From UMGS1901 sp934122115 (GTDB lineage: Bacteria > Bacillota > Clostridia > TANB77 > CAG-508), in the NCBI GenBank assembly GCA_934122115.1, contig CAKOVU010000001.1, forward strand, positions 186,001 through 250,000: 64,000 bases of DNA. The letters run 5' to 3'. The position numbers and the translations under genes were made by a program. Below, one piece after another: positions 35,597-43,932 of the stretch. Each line of letters begins with the position of its first letter. Positions within the stretch are counted from its first letter, which is position 1. The notes below the pieces were generated by a model. That model saw only the letters and a program-made list of their open reading frames with translations, did no database searches and was not told the DNA's origin.

Positions 35597-36841
35597 ATGG
35601 AAATAGAAAGAAATTTTTATTTAAATGAATTAATAGATAGGATGGATAATGGACTCATTAAAATAGTTACAGGGATAAGAAGATGTGGAAAGTCTTATTT
35701 GCTTGATCCAATATTTAAAAATTACCTTTTGGAGCAAGGAATAGAAGCTAATCACATTATAAAATTAAGTTTAGATGAAAGAGCAAATAGCAAATATTTA
35801 AATCCAGATGAACTTGACCAATATGTAAGAAGCTTAATTGTTGATGACAAAAAATATTATTTGTTACTAGATGAAATTCAAGAGGTTAAAGAGTTTGAGT
35901 CAGTCTTAATTGGATTTATGCATATAACCAATGTAGAGATCTATGTAACTGGAAGTAATTCAAAGTTTTTATCATCAGATATTGTTACAGAATTCAGAGG
36001 CAGAGGTGATGAAATAAGGGTTTATCCTCTATCTTTTGATGAATTCTTTTCAGTATTTGATGGAAGCGAAGAAAAGGCTTTAAATGAATATTATACTTAT
36101 GGAGGATTGCCATTAACTTTATTAGCTAAAACAGATAATGCAAAAATAAATTATCTAAAAACGCAGAAAGAAAACGTTTATATCAATGACATTATTGAAA
36201 AAAATAATGTGCAAAACAAAGAAAAATTTGAAATGCTTGTACAAATAATTGCATCAGATATAGGGTGTTTAACAAATCCATTAAAATTATCAAATGTGTT
36301 TAAAGAAAGAGATACAAGCTCAAGCATGACTGATAAAACAATATACAATTATTTGGGATACTTACAAGATGCATTTATGATAGAAAAAGCGAGACGTTTT
36401 GATGTAAGAGGGAAAAAATTTATAGAAACTCCACAAAAGTATTATTTTACAGATATGGGAATTAGAAATTCGTTTCTAGATTTTAGACAAAGTGAGGAAA
36501 TATCTCATACGATGGAAAACGTAATATATTTAGAATTGCGAAAACGTGGATATAATGTTGATGTTGGTTCTGTTGAAATAAGAGAGGGCGATAGCAAAAA
36601 GCAGCTTGAAATTGATTTTGTAGCCAATAAGGGAAATAACAAGATTTATATCCAATCTGCATTAGAGATGAAAACGGCTGAAAAAGTTGAACAAGAACAA
36701 AAATCATTATTAAATGTAAACGATTTCTTTAAAAAAATAATAATTGTAGGAGATAATGTTAAAAAGTCTCGCTATGAAAATGGAATAATAATAATGAGTA
36801 TATATGATTTTCTATTAGATAAAAATAGTTTGGAATATTAA
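35597..36841 (+). CDS. AAA+ ATPase with DUF4143 C-terminal domain
   Basis: The 414-residue protein has Walker A VTGIRRCGKSYLL near residue 25, Walker B YYLLLDEIQEV near 95, sensor YVTGSNSKFLSS, and RGRGDEIRVYPLSFDEF typical of the AAA_14 family. A DUF4143 domain follows (YTDMGIRNSFLDFR-like line, YLELRKRGYNVDVGS, LEIDFVANKGNN) that resembles a nuclease-like fold. Family members are common in gut bacteria and archaea and their role is unsettled. The paired operators at its promoter suggest tight or self-regulated expression. It is bordered by a perfect-palindrome terminator. Confidence 0.88.
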   Translation: MEIERNFYLNELIDRMDNGLIKIVTGIRRCGKSYLLDPIFKNYLLEQGIEANHIIKLSLDERANSKYLNPDELDQYVRSLIVDDKKYYLLLDEIQEVKEFESVLIGFMHITNVEIYVTGSNSKFLSSDIVTEFRGRGDEIRVYPLSFDEFFSVFDGSEEKALNEYYTYGGLPLTLLAKTDNAKINYLKTQKENVYINDIIEKNNVQNKEKFEMLVQIIASDIGCLTNPLKLSNVFKERDTSSSMTDKTIYNYLGYLQDAFMIEKARRFDVRGKKFIETPQKYYFTDMGIRNSFLDFRQSEEISHTMENVIYLELRKRGYNVDVGSVEIREGDSKKQLEIDFVANKGNNKIYIQSALEMKTAEKVEQEQKSLLNVNDFFKKIIIVGDNVKKSRYENGIIIMSIYDFLLDKNSLEY

Positions 36842-36850
36842 TGAACTAGA

Positions 36851-36882
36851 ACCTTAAGGAATTCCTTAAGGTCCTCTTTTTT
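36851..36882 (+). terminator. Terminator after the DUF4143 ATPase
   Basis: ACCTTAAGGAA (36851-36861) and TTCCTTAAGGT (36862-36872) form a perfect 22-bp palindrome, followed by a C/T-rich tract ending in six T. Confidence 0.7.
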
Positions 36883-36896
36883 GACAATAAAAATCC

Positions 36897-36925
36897 TTGA
36901 CAAATTAATAGCATATTGATAATAT
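36897..36925 (+). promoter_or_regulatory. Promoter of the yqeG operon
   Basis: TTGACA (36897-36902) and TAATAT (36920-36925) are 17 bp apart, 30 bp before the yqeG-like gene. Confidence 0.55.
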
Positions 36926-36954
36926 AAAATAGCAGATAACTAGGAGGATATGTG

Positions 36955-37494
36955 ATGAGCTTTTTTGAAATTTTTTATCCTAAAAAGCATATAAATAATG
37001 TATTAGATATAGAGTACAATTTCTTACAGGAGAACGGAATTGAAGCATTATTATTGGATATAGATAATACATTAATTGATTATGATAATAATCTACTAGA
37101 AGGGTTAGAAAATTGGGTAGAAAATTTGAAAAGGAAGAACATAAAATTTTGCATATTATCAAATACTAATAAAAAGCAGAAAGCGGAGAAGTTATCAAAA
37201 AAATTTGGTATTCCATATGTGTTTTTTGCAACGAAACCATTAAAAAGAGGCTTTTATAAGGCAAAGGAAATTTTAAAAATACAAGATAATACGAAAATTG
37301 CAGTTGTGGGTGACCAAATAATGACAGATGTATTGGGTGCAAATAGGTGCAAAATGTATTCAATATTAGTTACTCCGATAAAGAATAAAGATATATTTGT
37401 TACAAAGATAAATAGAGTTATAGAAAAAAAAATATTAAAAAAATACTATAAAGACAAGATGAAAGATAAGAGGGATACGAATGTACATAAATGA
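36955..37494 (+). CDS. YqeG-family HAD phosphatase
   Basis: The HAD superfamily IIIA fold shows catalytic LLDIDNTLIDYD, motif II ILSNTN, Lys in KPLKRGF, and motif IV VVGDQIMTDVLGA. YqeG proteins are widespread in Firmicutes, act on phosphatidylglycerophosphate in relatives, and so may supply PG lipids. ATG at 36955 is preferred over GTG at 36952 by spacing from AGGAGG. The 3' end overlaps the next gene by 14 bases. Confidence 0.88.
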   Translation: MSFFEIFYPKKHINNVLDIEYNFLQENGIEALLLDIDNTLIDYDNNLLEGLENWVENLKRKNIKFCILSNTNKKQKAEKLSKKFGIPYVFFATKPLKRGFYKAKEILKIQDNTKIAVVGDQIMTDVLGANRCKMYSILVTPIKNKDIFVTKINRVIEKKILKKYYKDKMKDKRDTNVHK

Positions 37495-38218
37495 TATAAA
37501 TATTTTATATTTTTTAGGAATAGGAATTTTAGGATTATTAGTAGGGCAGTTTGTAGATTGGTGTAATATTAGATTGTTAGAGCACAAAAAAGTTTTTAGT
37601 AAAGAATTTTTTTCGGTATATATGAAACAATTTAAGCCTAAATACAGCTACATGTGTGCAATGGCTATTATATATGTAGGGATAATGTATACAAGTGCAT
37701 TTTCGCTAAAGGCATTGGCATATTACATATTAGCACCAATGCTAATGAGTGCTTTGATAATAGATTATAAAGAACAGATAATTCCTAATAGGTTAAATCT
37801 AACAATTTTTGAAGTTGGATTAGCATACACGTTTTTGGAAGGAATAGTAAATATAAATGTTGCAATAAATATGCTTTTAGGAATGATTGTTGGAGCTGGA
37901 ATATTTTTGCTTATAACTTTTATAGGAGGTCTTATTGCAGGTAAAGAAGCGATGGGTTTCGGAGATGTAAAGCTTATGGGAGCTTTAGGATTATTTTTTG
38001 GATGGCAAACAATAATTATTATTTCACTTTTTGCATTCTTGATGGGAGCAATAATTGGAGTTTTATTGATTGTAAGCAAGAAAAAATCAACACAGGATTA
38101 TATTCCATTTGGACCATTCATAGTAATAGCAGCTATAATAGCAATGTTTGTACCATTTAATATTTTATTATTAGCATCATTAAAAATATTCACATTAGGA
38201 ACATATACAGGAGCATAA
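37481..38218 (+). CDS. Prepilin peptidase (A24 family) with full catalytic Asp pair, lacking the cysteine motif
   Basis: The 245-residue polytopic protein carries both aspartates: LIIDYKEQIIPNRL and GFGDVKLMGALGLFFG. The N-terminal methylase region is degenerate: the CxxC pairs are absent and the stretch reads SKEFFSVYMKQFKPKYSYM. It is thus the complement of the protein at 18353, which has the cysteines but no GxGD. It overlaps yqeG and precedes pepP, far from the pilus operon. It should cleave the prepilins and the display proteins. Confidence 0.88.
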   Translation: MYINDINILYFLGIGILGLLVGQFVDWCNIRLLEHKKVFSKEFFSVYMKQFKPKYSYMCAMAIIYVGIMYTSAFSLKALAYYILAPMLMSALIIDYKEQIIPNRLNLTIFEVGLAYTFLEGIVNINVAINMLLGMIVGAGIFLLITFIGGLIAGKEAMGFGDVKLMGALGLFFGWQTIIIISLFAFLMGAIIGVLLIVSKKKSTQDYIPFGPFIVIAAIIAMFVPFNILLLASLKIFTLGTYTGA

Positions 38219-38241
38219 AATGAAAAGAGGGTGTAATCTTT

Positions 38242-39315
38242 ATGAATAGTAATTTACGTTGGCTAAGAGACAAAATAAAAATGCAAAATCTTCAAGGTAT
38301 AATAATATCAAACCCAATAAATGTAAAATATTTGGTAGGGATAGAAGCTGAGGGAACTCTGCTGATTACTCCAAAAGAAAATATTTATATAACAGATGGA
38401 AGATATATAGAAAGTGTTAATAAAACACTAACTCTAGATGATGAGATAATTGTGTATGATATGAAAAATCTTACTAAAGACGATTACGAGAATTTTTTCT
38501 TATTTTGTGAAAACGTTGGATTTGAAGAGGAGTATGTAACGTATGCTAGATATAAAGAATTCATGCATAAATATAAGATTAATAGCCTAAATGAAACTGA
38601 GGGTATAATAGAAAAGCAGAGAATGATTAAGGATTCTGAGGAAATAGAGCTAATAAGAAAAGCATGTGAAATAACAGATAATTGCTTTGAATATTTGAAA
38701 AGCTATATCAAAGTAGGAATCACAGAAAAGCAAATAGCAAAGGAAATAGAAAACTTTTTTATAAGTAATGGAGCAGAAGGTGTTTCGTTTGAAACAATAG
38801 TAGCATCTGGGGCAAATTCTTCAAAACCTCATGCAGTTCCAACAGATAAAGCGATAGAATCAGGGGATCCGATTACAATAGACATGGGTTGCATATATAA
38901 AGGTTATTGTTCAGATATGACAAGAACAATATTTGCACAATATGTTCCAGAAGAAATAAAACCTGTTTATGAGCTAGTATTAAAGAATCAGAAACAAGTA
39001 ATAAATGAGATAAGAGAAGGAGTTAATTTAAAAATAGTTAGCAGAATGGTAGAAAATGACTTCAAATTGCATGGATATGATTGCATACATGCATTAGGGC
39101 ACGGTGTTGGTATGGAAATACATGAATTACCATTTATTAGTTCTAAAGTAGATTTTATGGTTAAACCAAATATGGTGATAACAGATGAACCAGGAATATA
39201 TGTGCCAGGAAAGTTTGGAGTAAGAATAGAAGACACTTTAGTTGCTTATAAAGCAATGAGTGAAGCACTAACAAAATCAGAGAAAGATTATGTAATAGTT
39301 GACAAAAAGAGCTAA
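38242..39315 (+). CDS. pepP: Xaa-Pro aminopeptidase-type M24 peptidase
   Basis: A creatinase-like N-terminal domain (LRWLRDKIKMQNLQGIIISN) is followed by the M24 pita-bread domain with metal ligands in TIDMGCIYKGYCSDMTRT, the HALGHGVGMEIHELP His, ITDEPGIYVPG and GVRIEDTLV. It removes N-terminal residues before proline. 357 residues is normal. It precedes efp, a conserved order in Firmicutes. Confidence 0.93.
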   Translation: MNSNLRWLRDKIKMQNLQGIIISNPINVKYLVGIEAEGTLLITPKENIYITDGRYIESVNKTLTLDDEIIVYDMKNLTKDDYENFFLFCENVGFEEEYVTYARYKEFMHKYKINSLNETEGIIEKQRMIKDSEEIELIRKACEITDNCFEYLKSYIKVGITEKQIAKEIENFFISNGAEGVSFETIVASGANSSKPHAVPTDKAIESGDPITIDMGCIYKGYCSDMTRTIFAQYVPEEIKPVYELVLKNQKQVINEIREGVNLKIVSRMVENDFKLHGYDCIHALGHGVGMEIHELPFISSKVDFMVKPNMVITDEPGIYVPGKFGVRIEDTLVAYKAMSEALTKSEKDYVIVDKKS

Positions 39316-39421
39316 AAGACTTGATTTTTGGCTTGAAATGTAGTATTATAGTATAGTCGTACATAATTTATGAAAATTATTAATAAAATAAATAATAAAA
39401 ATTTTGAAAGGGGTAATAATA

Positions 39422-39988
39422 ATGGCAGGAGTATATATGGCAGGAGATTTTAGAAATGGAACAACATTTGAAATGGACGGAAACGTTTTTAGAGTAGTAG
39501 AATTTCAACATGTTAAACCAGGAAAGGGTTCAGCATTTGTTAGAACAAAATTAAAGAATGTAATAACAGGAGCTGTAATAGAAAAAACATTCAACCCATC
39601 AGAAAAATATCCAGAAGCAGAAATAGAGAAGAAGGATATGCAATACCTATATAACGATGAGAATTTATATTACTTTATGGATAACGAAACTTACGAGCAA
39701 ATGCCACTTAATAAAGAGCAAATTGGGGATGCATTAAAGTTCATAAAAGAAAACATGAATGTAAAAATGTTATCATATAAGGGAAAAGTATTTGCAGTTG
39801 AACCTCCAATGTTCGTAGAGCTAGAAGTTACATATACAGAACCAGGATTTGCAGGAAACACAACTACAACATCTGGAAAACCAGCAACATTAGAGAATGG
39901 ATATGAAATATCAGTTCCAATGTTTGTAAATATCGGTGATGTAATAAAAATAGATACTAGAACTGGTGAATACATGGAAAGAGTTTAA
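39422..39988 (+). CDS. efp: Translation elongation factor P
   Basis: EF-P relieves ribosome stalling at polyproline. The KOW-like N domain carries HVKPGKGSAFVRTKLKN with the tip Lys normally modified, and the C-terminal OB domains end GDVIKIDTRTGEYMERV. 188 residues from the start at 39422 (AAAGGGG upstream); a longer in-frame start at 39404 is less likely. Confidence 0.96.
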   Translation: MAGVYMAGDFRNGTTFEMDGNVFRVVEFQHVKPGKGSAFVRTKLKNVITGAVIEKTFNPSEKYPEAEIEKKDMQYLYNDENLYYFMDNETYEQMPLNKEQIGDALKFIKENMNVKMLSYKGKVFAVEPPMFVELEVTYTEPGFAGNTTTTSGKPATLENGYEISVPMFVNIGDVIKIDTRTGEYMERV

Positions 39989-40006
39989 TTTAGAAAGGAT
40001 TTTTAT

Positions 40007-40522
40007 ATGTCAGGCTTAAATGATAAATATAATCAAATATTATTAGATATAGAAGAACATATTTCTAATGAAGATGAGAAAAAATATGTTGTAGAGAAAG
40101 TAGAAAAACTGTCATCTTTATATATGGATTTGGTAGATAGAATTACTAGAATGGATGATGAGAGAATAGAAAAATTAGAAGAGAAACAAGAAAAAATCAT
40201 TAATGTGTTATCAAAATTGCAAGAGTCAGTAAACTTGATAAAGAGCGATATATATGAAGATGACAATTATGATTTTGAAATAGTTTGTCCATACTGTAAT
40301 CATGAATTTGTAGCAGATATAGAATCTGAATTAAAAGAAGAAATCGAATGCCCAGAATGCCATAATATAATTGAGCTAGATTGGGACGGAGAAGAAGAAA
40401 ATTCATGTAGTGCTTGCCATGGTGGTCATTGTTCATCTTGTGGAATAGTACATGAGCATGAAGAAGATGAAGATAATGACGAAGATATTGATAATATAGA
40501 TGATAACGAAGATGATATGTAA
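40007..40522 (+). CDS. Zinc-ribbon acidic protein (CD1247-type)
   Basis: The 171-residue protein has an N-terminal helical region (MSGLNDKYNQILLDIEEHIS; coiled coil to about 85), a zinc ribbon (CPYCNHEF...CPECHNII) and an extra cysteine cluster (CSACHGGHCSSCG), ending in a strongly acidic tail. Proteins of this plan follow efp in many Clostridia; their function is unknown. Confidence 0.75.
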   Translation: MSGLNDKYNQILLDIEEHISNEDEKKYVVEKVEKLSSLYMDLVDRITRMDDERIEKLEEKQEKIINVLSKLQESVNLIKSDIYEDDNYDFEIVCPYCNHEFVADIESELKEEIECPECHNIIELDWDGEEENSCSACHGGHCSSCGIVHEHEEDEDNDEDIDNIDDNEDDM

Positions 40523-40525
40523 ATA

Positions 40526-41086
40526 TTAAAAATTAAAATATTCCAAAGGATTGACGGCGATGCCGTCTTTTTTTATTGTAAGATGCAAGTGGCAACCAGT
40601 TGTTGCTCCATTAGTAGGATTACCATAAGAATCTTTATAAGGATTATTTATTATACCATAAACATTTTTGGGACCTACATAGGAAATTATATCACCACCA
40701 TTTACTATATCGTTTCTAGAAACAATAAATTCGGAAGATACATGGCAATATGATACAGCAATATCTAAACTATCATTTTTTACAACAATAGTGTATCCGC
40801 CGCCAGCACCCCAACTTGCAAAAGTTACTGTTCCAGAACATACTGCCAAGATAGGAGTTCCTTCAGGTGCAGGAATATCAATTCCACTATGATATGATGA
40901 AGCACCAGAAGTGGGGGAAGACCTATTACCAAAATACGAACTTATATAAGTATAGTTCGTAAGAGGCCAGATAAATTCACCATTGTATCCTGATGAAGTG
41001 GAAGCAACAATAGGAATAAAACAAGAAATTAGCACTGAAAAAAAGATTATAATTATCAAAAAGAACTTAAAAAAACTACTAGTCAT
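40526..41086 (-). CDS. Secreted M23 (LytM) peptidase
   Basis: The 186-residue protein has an N-terminal signal peptide or anchor (FFLIIIIFFSVLISCFIPIVAS), then a nearly bare LytM domain: SSYHSGIDIPAPEGTPI, SYCHVSS, and the final CHLHLTIKKDG. All zinc and catalytic histidines are present, so it should cut peptidoglycan cross-bridges. It lies downstream of gtrA and tRNA-Trp on the minus strand, and its 3' end contains the terminator of the converging efp operon. Confidence 0.88.
   Translation of the reverse strand: MTSSFFKFFLIIIIFFSVLISCFIPIVASTSSGYNGEFIWPLTNYTYISSYFGNRSSPTSGASSYHSGIDIPAPEGTPILAVCSGTVTFASWGAGGGYTIVVKNDSLDIAVSYCHVSSEFIVSRNDIVNGGDIISYVGPKNVYGIINNPYKDSYGNPTNGATTGCHLHLTIKKDGIAVNPLEYFNF
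40553..40574 (+). terminator. Terminator of the yqeG-pepP-efp operon, inside the 3' end of the M23 gene
   Basis: GACGGC (40553-40558) pairs with GCCGTC (40562-40567), followed by seven T on the plus strand. It overlaps codons of the convergent M23 gene. Confidence 0.78.
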
Positions 41087-41124
41087 AAAATCTCCTTTAT
41101 TAACTAGTAGTTTGAATAGTTTGA

Positions 41125-41568
41125 TTATTTGTTTTTCTTAGTGAATACGAACAATTTACTAAAAATATAATTTCCAACAATAACAACTGCTTGAGCAAAT
41201 AGTGTCCAGAAAATTACCCATAATCTGCTGTTTAATTTTAGAACTGTTACAAATACAAACATTATTAGCATTTCTAAAACTAAAGTAAATAATCTTGCTC
41301 CAACGAATGAAATAAATTCTTTGAATACTTTTTTAGATTCACTTTTAAATACAACTGTACGATTTGTTACATATGCAAATAAACATGCTACAATCCATGA
41401 AATTATAATTGCTATTTGCAATTGCGTACCGTTAGAAGCATCTAATACTGTGAAAAGCAATGCATATTTAACACCTAAATTTACCGCAGTAGCTAAAACA
41501 CCAAATATTAAATATAATATCACTTCTTTATTACAAAATTTTTTAAATAATTCTTTTAACTTGTCCAT
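41125..41568 (-). CDS. GtrA-family membrane protein
   Basis: The 147-residue protein with four membrane helices begins MDKLKELFKKFCNKEVILYL and contains FGVLATAVNLGVKYALL and YVTNRTVVFKSESKK, the GtrA hallmarks. Such proteins help move lipid-linked sugars across the membrane for glycosylation of wall polymers. The start is at 41568 (GGAG upstream); the frame extends upstream through the tRNA gene but that is not coding. Confidence 0.88.
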   Translation of the reverse strand: MDKLKELFKKFCNKEVILYLIFGVLATAVNLGVKYALLFTVLDASNGTQLQIAIIISWIVACLFAYVTNRTVVFKSESKKVFKEFISFVGARLFTLVLEMLIMFVFVTVLKLNSRLWVIFWTLFAQAVVIVGNYIFSKLFVFTKKNK

Positions 41569-41622
41569 ATAAATACTCCATATAAAAATTAAAACCCGAA
41601 ATAGTTCTATTCGAGTTTGTAG

Positions 41623-41697
41623 TGGCAGGGGTAGTAGGATTCGAACCCACACAGGCGGTTTTGGAGACCGATGTGCTACCATTGACACTATACCCCT
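41623..41697 (-). tRNA. trnW: tRNA-Trp (CCA anticodon)
   Basis: Read on the minus strand the acceptor stem AGGGGTA pairs with TACCCCT, the anticodon loop is CTCCAAA, the T arm has GGTTCGAATCC and the 3' CCA is encoded. Total 75 nt. Confidence 0.93.
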
Positions 41698-41759
41698 ATC
41701 TAATGACTTTTATATAATAGCATACTTTTTTTGAATATGCAATACAAAAATAAAAAATA

Positions 41760-41788
41760 TTGCACTTATGAAATTAAAGTAGTATAAT
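41760..41788 (+). promoter_or_regulatory. Sigma-A promoter of ssrA
   Basis: TTGCAC (41760-41765) and TATAAT (41783-41788) are 17 bp apart, 12 bp before the mature tmRNA 5' end. Confidence 0.72.
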
Positions 41789-41800
41789 AGAAGAGTATAT

Positions 41801-42158
41801 GGGGATGTATTTGGTTTTCGACAATATCCCAGAAGCATATAAAGCGAGTAGTGGATGGCTGCTTCGGCCACTATAAAAAAGCAGAATAAAAATAAACGCT
41901 GATAATACAGAATTAGCTTACGCTGCCTAAGATAGGTGGCCCGTCTTCTCTTTAGAGGCCTACGGCTTTAGAAAAGGCGTCAAATTAGTAGGAAACAAAA
42001 CTATTTTTGCTATGGAAATAGTGGGTATTAAATAGCTACTTTAGATTTGCATTTGTTTGTTAATACAAATTTAGAGGAATAATAATAACAAACTGCACTC
42101 GGAGAAATATATGTGGAAAGAATATTGGACAGGGGTTCGACTCCCCTCATCTCCACCA
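41801..42158 (+). ncRNA. ssrA: Transfer-messenger RNA (tmRNA)
   Basis: The 5' GGGGATG pairs with CATCTCC before the encoded CCA at the 3' end. The T arm AGGGGTTCGACTCCCCT and the tRNA-like start (GGTTTTCGACA) are canonical. The open frame ending at TAA 41928-41930 encodes a tag ending ADNTELAYAA. tmRNA rescues stalled ribosomes and marks the nascent chain for proteolysis. Confidence 0.95.
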
Positions 42159-42235
42159 ATTTCTTTTGCAGCATTCTATAAATTTTATTCTTTATCCATA
42201 ATTGAATTTACATAGACGGGTAATTGAATCGAAAA

Positions 42236-42271
42236 AACTCTCTACTTTTGAAAAGAAGTAGAGAGTTTTTA
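42236..42271 (+). terminator. Terminator after ssrA
   Basis: AACTCTCTACTT (42236-42247) pairs with AAGTAGAGAGTT (42255-42266), followed by T residues. Confidence 0.8.
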
Positions 42272-42330
42272 TATTATAAATAAAAAACATGGTACAAGAC
42301 CAAAAAGGCTCTGTTTATTTTTCTTTATTT

Positions 42331-42545
42331 ATCCTTAAGTTATATACTTAAAGATAAATTCAATACAAAAATTATAACAATAAAGTATTAATATTTCAAT
42401 AGTTTTAATAAAAATGTTATAAGTTTTTTTGAAACGAAAAAAATAAAATATTTAAAATTTAACAAACCTTGCAATACTACAGATACAAGATATACACAAC
42501 TTTTATTGAAGAAAAATTACTTCGTTAAGTATATAACTTAAGGAA
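42331..42545 (-). promoter_or_regulatory. Invertible promoter element D, promoter facing away from the gene (OFF)
   Basis: The 215-bp segment is bounded by 42331-42355 (arm ATCCTTAAGT, core TATAT, arm ACTTAAAGAT) and 42521-42545 (arm TTCGTTAAGT, core ATATA, arm ACTTAAGGAA). On the minus strand TTGAAA (42399-42394) and TATAAT (42376-42371) are 17 bp apart and point left. A weaker rightward pair (TTGCAA, 16 bp, TATACA near 42471-42498) lies inside. The cores equal those of element B. Confidence 0.68.
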
Positions 42546-42607
42546 GCAGTTCGTTAAAGATAAAAGGCGGAATTTGCCAAGAAAAAACAAGAGAAAGAAG
42601 GATAAAA

Positions 42608-43897
42608 ATGAAAAATAGAAAAGGTATTACATTAGTTGCTTTGGTAATTACAATAGTTGTTATACTAATTTTAGCGGGAGTGAGCTTGAATTTGATTTTT
42701 GGAGAAAATGGAATATTAAGAAAGAGTGAGTACACTGCTAATAAGTATAGTAAGCAGAATGAAAATGAGCAGACAGAATTAAATGATATAAATTTATGGA
42801 TTGATGAGAGCACTGAGAAGCTAATAAAAGTAAATGTGAATGAAAAGGCAAAAATCAATGGAACCATAAATGGCGAAAAAGCAAGCAATAATAATCCTGT
42901 AATACCCAAAGGTTATATACCTATAGATGCTGGAAATGCAATTTGGGGAGATGGTATAAGCAGCCCAGCTCAAAATTCGGTGGATAATGGTCTAGTAATA
43001 AAAGATGATGATGGTAATGAATGGGTGTGGGTACCTGTAGATGAAGAAACAATAAAGAAAATGTATGTTGTTTCTGATAAAGAAAACGGAGAAAAACTAG
43101 CAGGTGAAACAGAAATTACAACCAAATTTTATTCTAATACTACAACTATAGGTAAAGAAGGAGACACAGTTAAGATTGATAGAGTAAAGCCAAATGAGTC
43201 AGAATACAGAGAACCAGACTTGGTAACAAAATATGATTTAGAAGAAGAATATTATAAAAATATATTGGATTTTAAAAGCCCAAAAGATATGGCAGAAGCA
43301 TTTACAAAAGAATATGAAAATATGCTCAAAAGCATAGCAAAATATGGTGGATTTTACATAGGAAGATATGAATTATCGAATGAAGGCGTGCAAAAGAGAA
43401 AAACAGTTTTGTTTAATACGAATTGGTATAATTTATATAAGGAATGTGCAACATTAAATGCAAGTGAAAAAGTTGAGACAAGAATGATATGGGGGGTTCA
43501 GTGGGATTTAACATGTGATTTTATATCTAAGAAAGGAGAAAAGAAAAGTATAACAGATTCACGCAGTTGGGGCAATTTTTTAGATAGTATAGATAATGCT
43601 GCAGTAATGGACGGAACAACTAAAAAATATGGAGAGGGGCAAACAACTGGATTTAGTGAATATTGGAAAGCAAATAATATATATGATTTTGCGGGGAATT
43701 ATGTGGAATGGACTCAAGAAGCGGGAAGTAATAATGAATGTAGAAGCCTAATGGGAAGAGACTATAAAACAGAAGGTGCTTCATCATGTACTTCAAGAAT
43801 AAGACATTATCCAAATGAAGACCATCATAATAGAATACGGCACAAGACCAACTTTGATAATACTGGACTAATTAAAAATTATATGATAGAATTTTGA
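42608..43897 (+). CDS. Prepilin-anchored protein with FGE/C-type-lectin domain
   Basis: The 429-residue protein has leader MKNRKG, then ITLVALVITIVVILILAGVS (Ala at position 5) and a short spacer. An FGE/SUMF1-type domain runs from about residue 85 (NPVIPKGYIPIDAGNAIWGD, GNEWVWVPVDEE, GGFYIGRYELSNEG, NNIYDFAGNYVEWTQEA). It is a close paralog of the 33636 product without that protein's N-terminal extra domains. The C-terminus (SLMGRDYKTEGASS...HNRIRHKT) aligns with the variable end of the paralog but is built of ordinary A-rich codons. Canonical GFR is replaced by RIRH. It ends by overlapping the upstream region of the transketolase operon. RBS AGAAGGA. Promoter element D is OFF. Confidence 0.8.
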   Translation: MKNRKGITLVALVITIVVILILAGVSLNLIFGENGILRKSEYTANKYSKQNENEQTELNDINLWIDESTEKLIKVNVNEKAKINGTINGEKASNNNPVIPKGYIPIDAGNAIWGDGISSPAQNSVDNGLVIKDDDGNEWVWVPVDEETIKKMYVVSDKENGEKLAGETEITTKFYSNTTTIGKEGDTVKIDRVKPNESEYREPDLVTKYDLEEEYYKNILDFKSPKDMAEAFTKEYENMLKSIAKYGGFYIGRYELSNEGVQKRKTVLFNTNWYNLYKECATLNASEKVETRMIWGVQWDLTCDFISKKGEKKSITDSRSWGNFLDSIDNAAVMDGTTKKYGEGQTTGFSEYWKANNIYDFAGNYVEWTQEAGSNNECRSLMGRDYKTEGASSCTSRIRHYPNEDHHNRIRHKTNFDNTGLIKNYMIEF

Positions 43898-43932
43898 TAG
43901 ATTTACAAACTCAACAAAGGAGGAGGAGTTTT

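Noticed and set aside
41569..41688. N-terminal extension of the GtrA gene
   Set aside because: The frame would run through the tRNA-Trp gene; a good start with GGAG lies at 41568.
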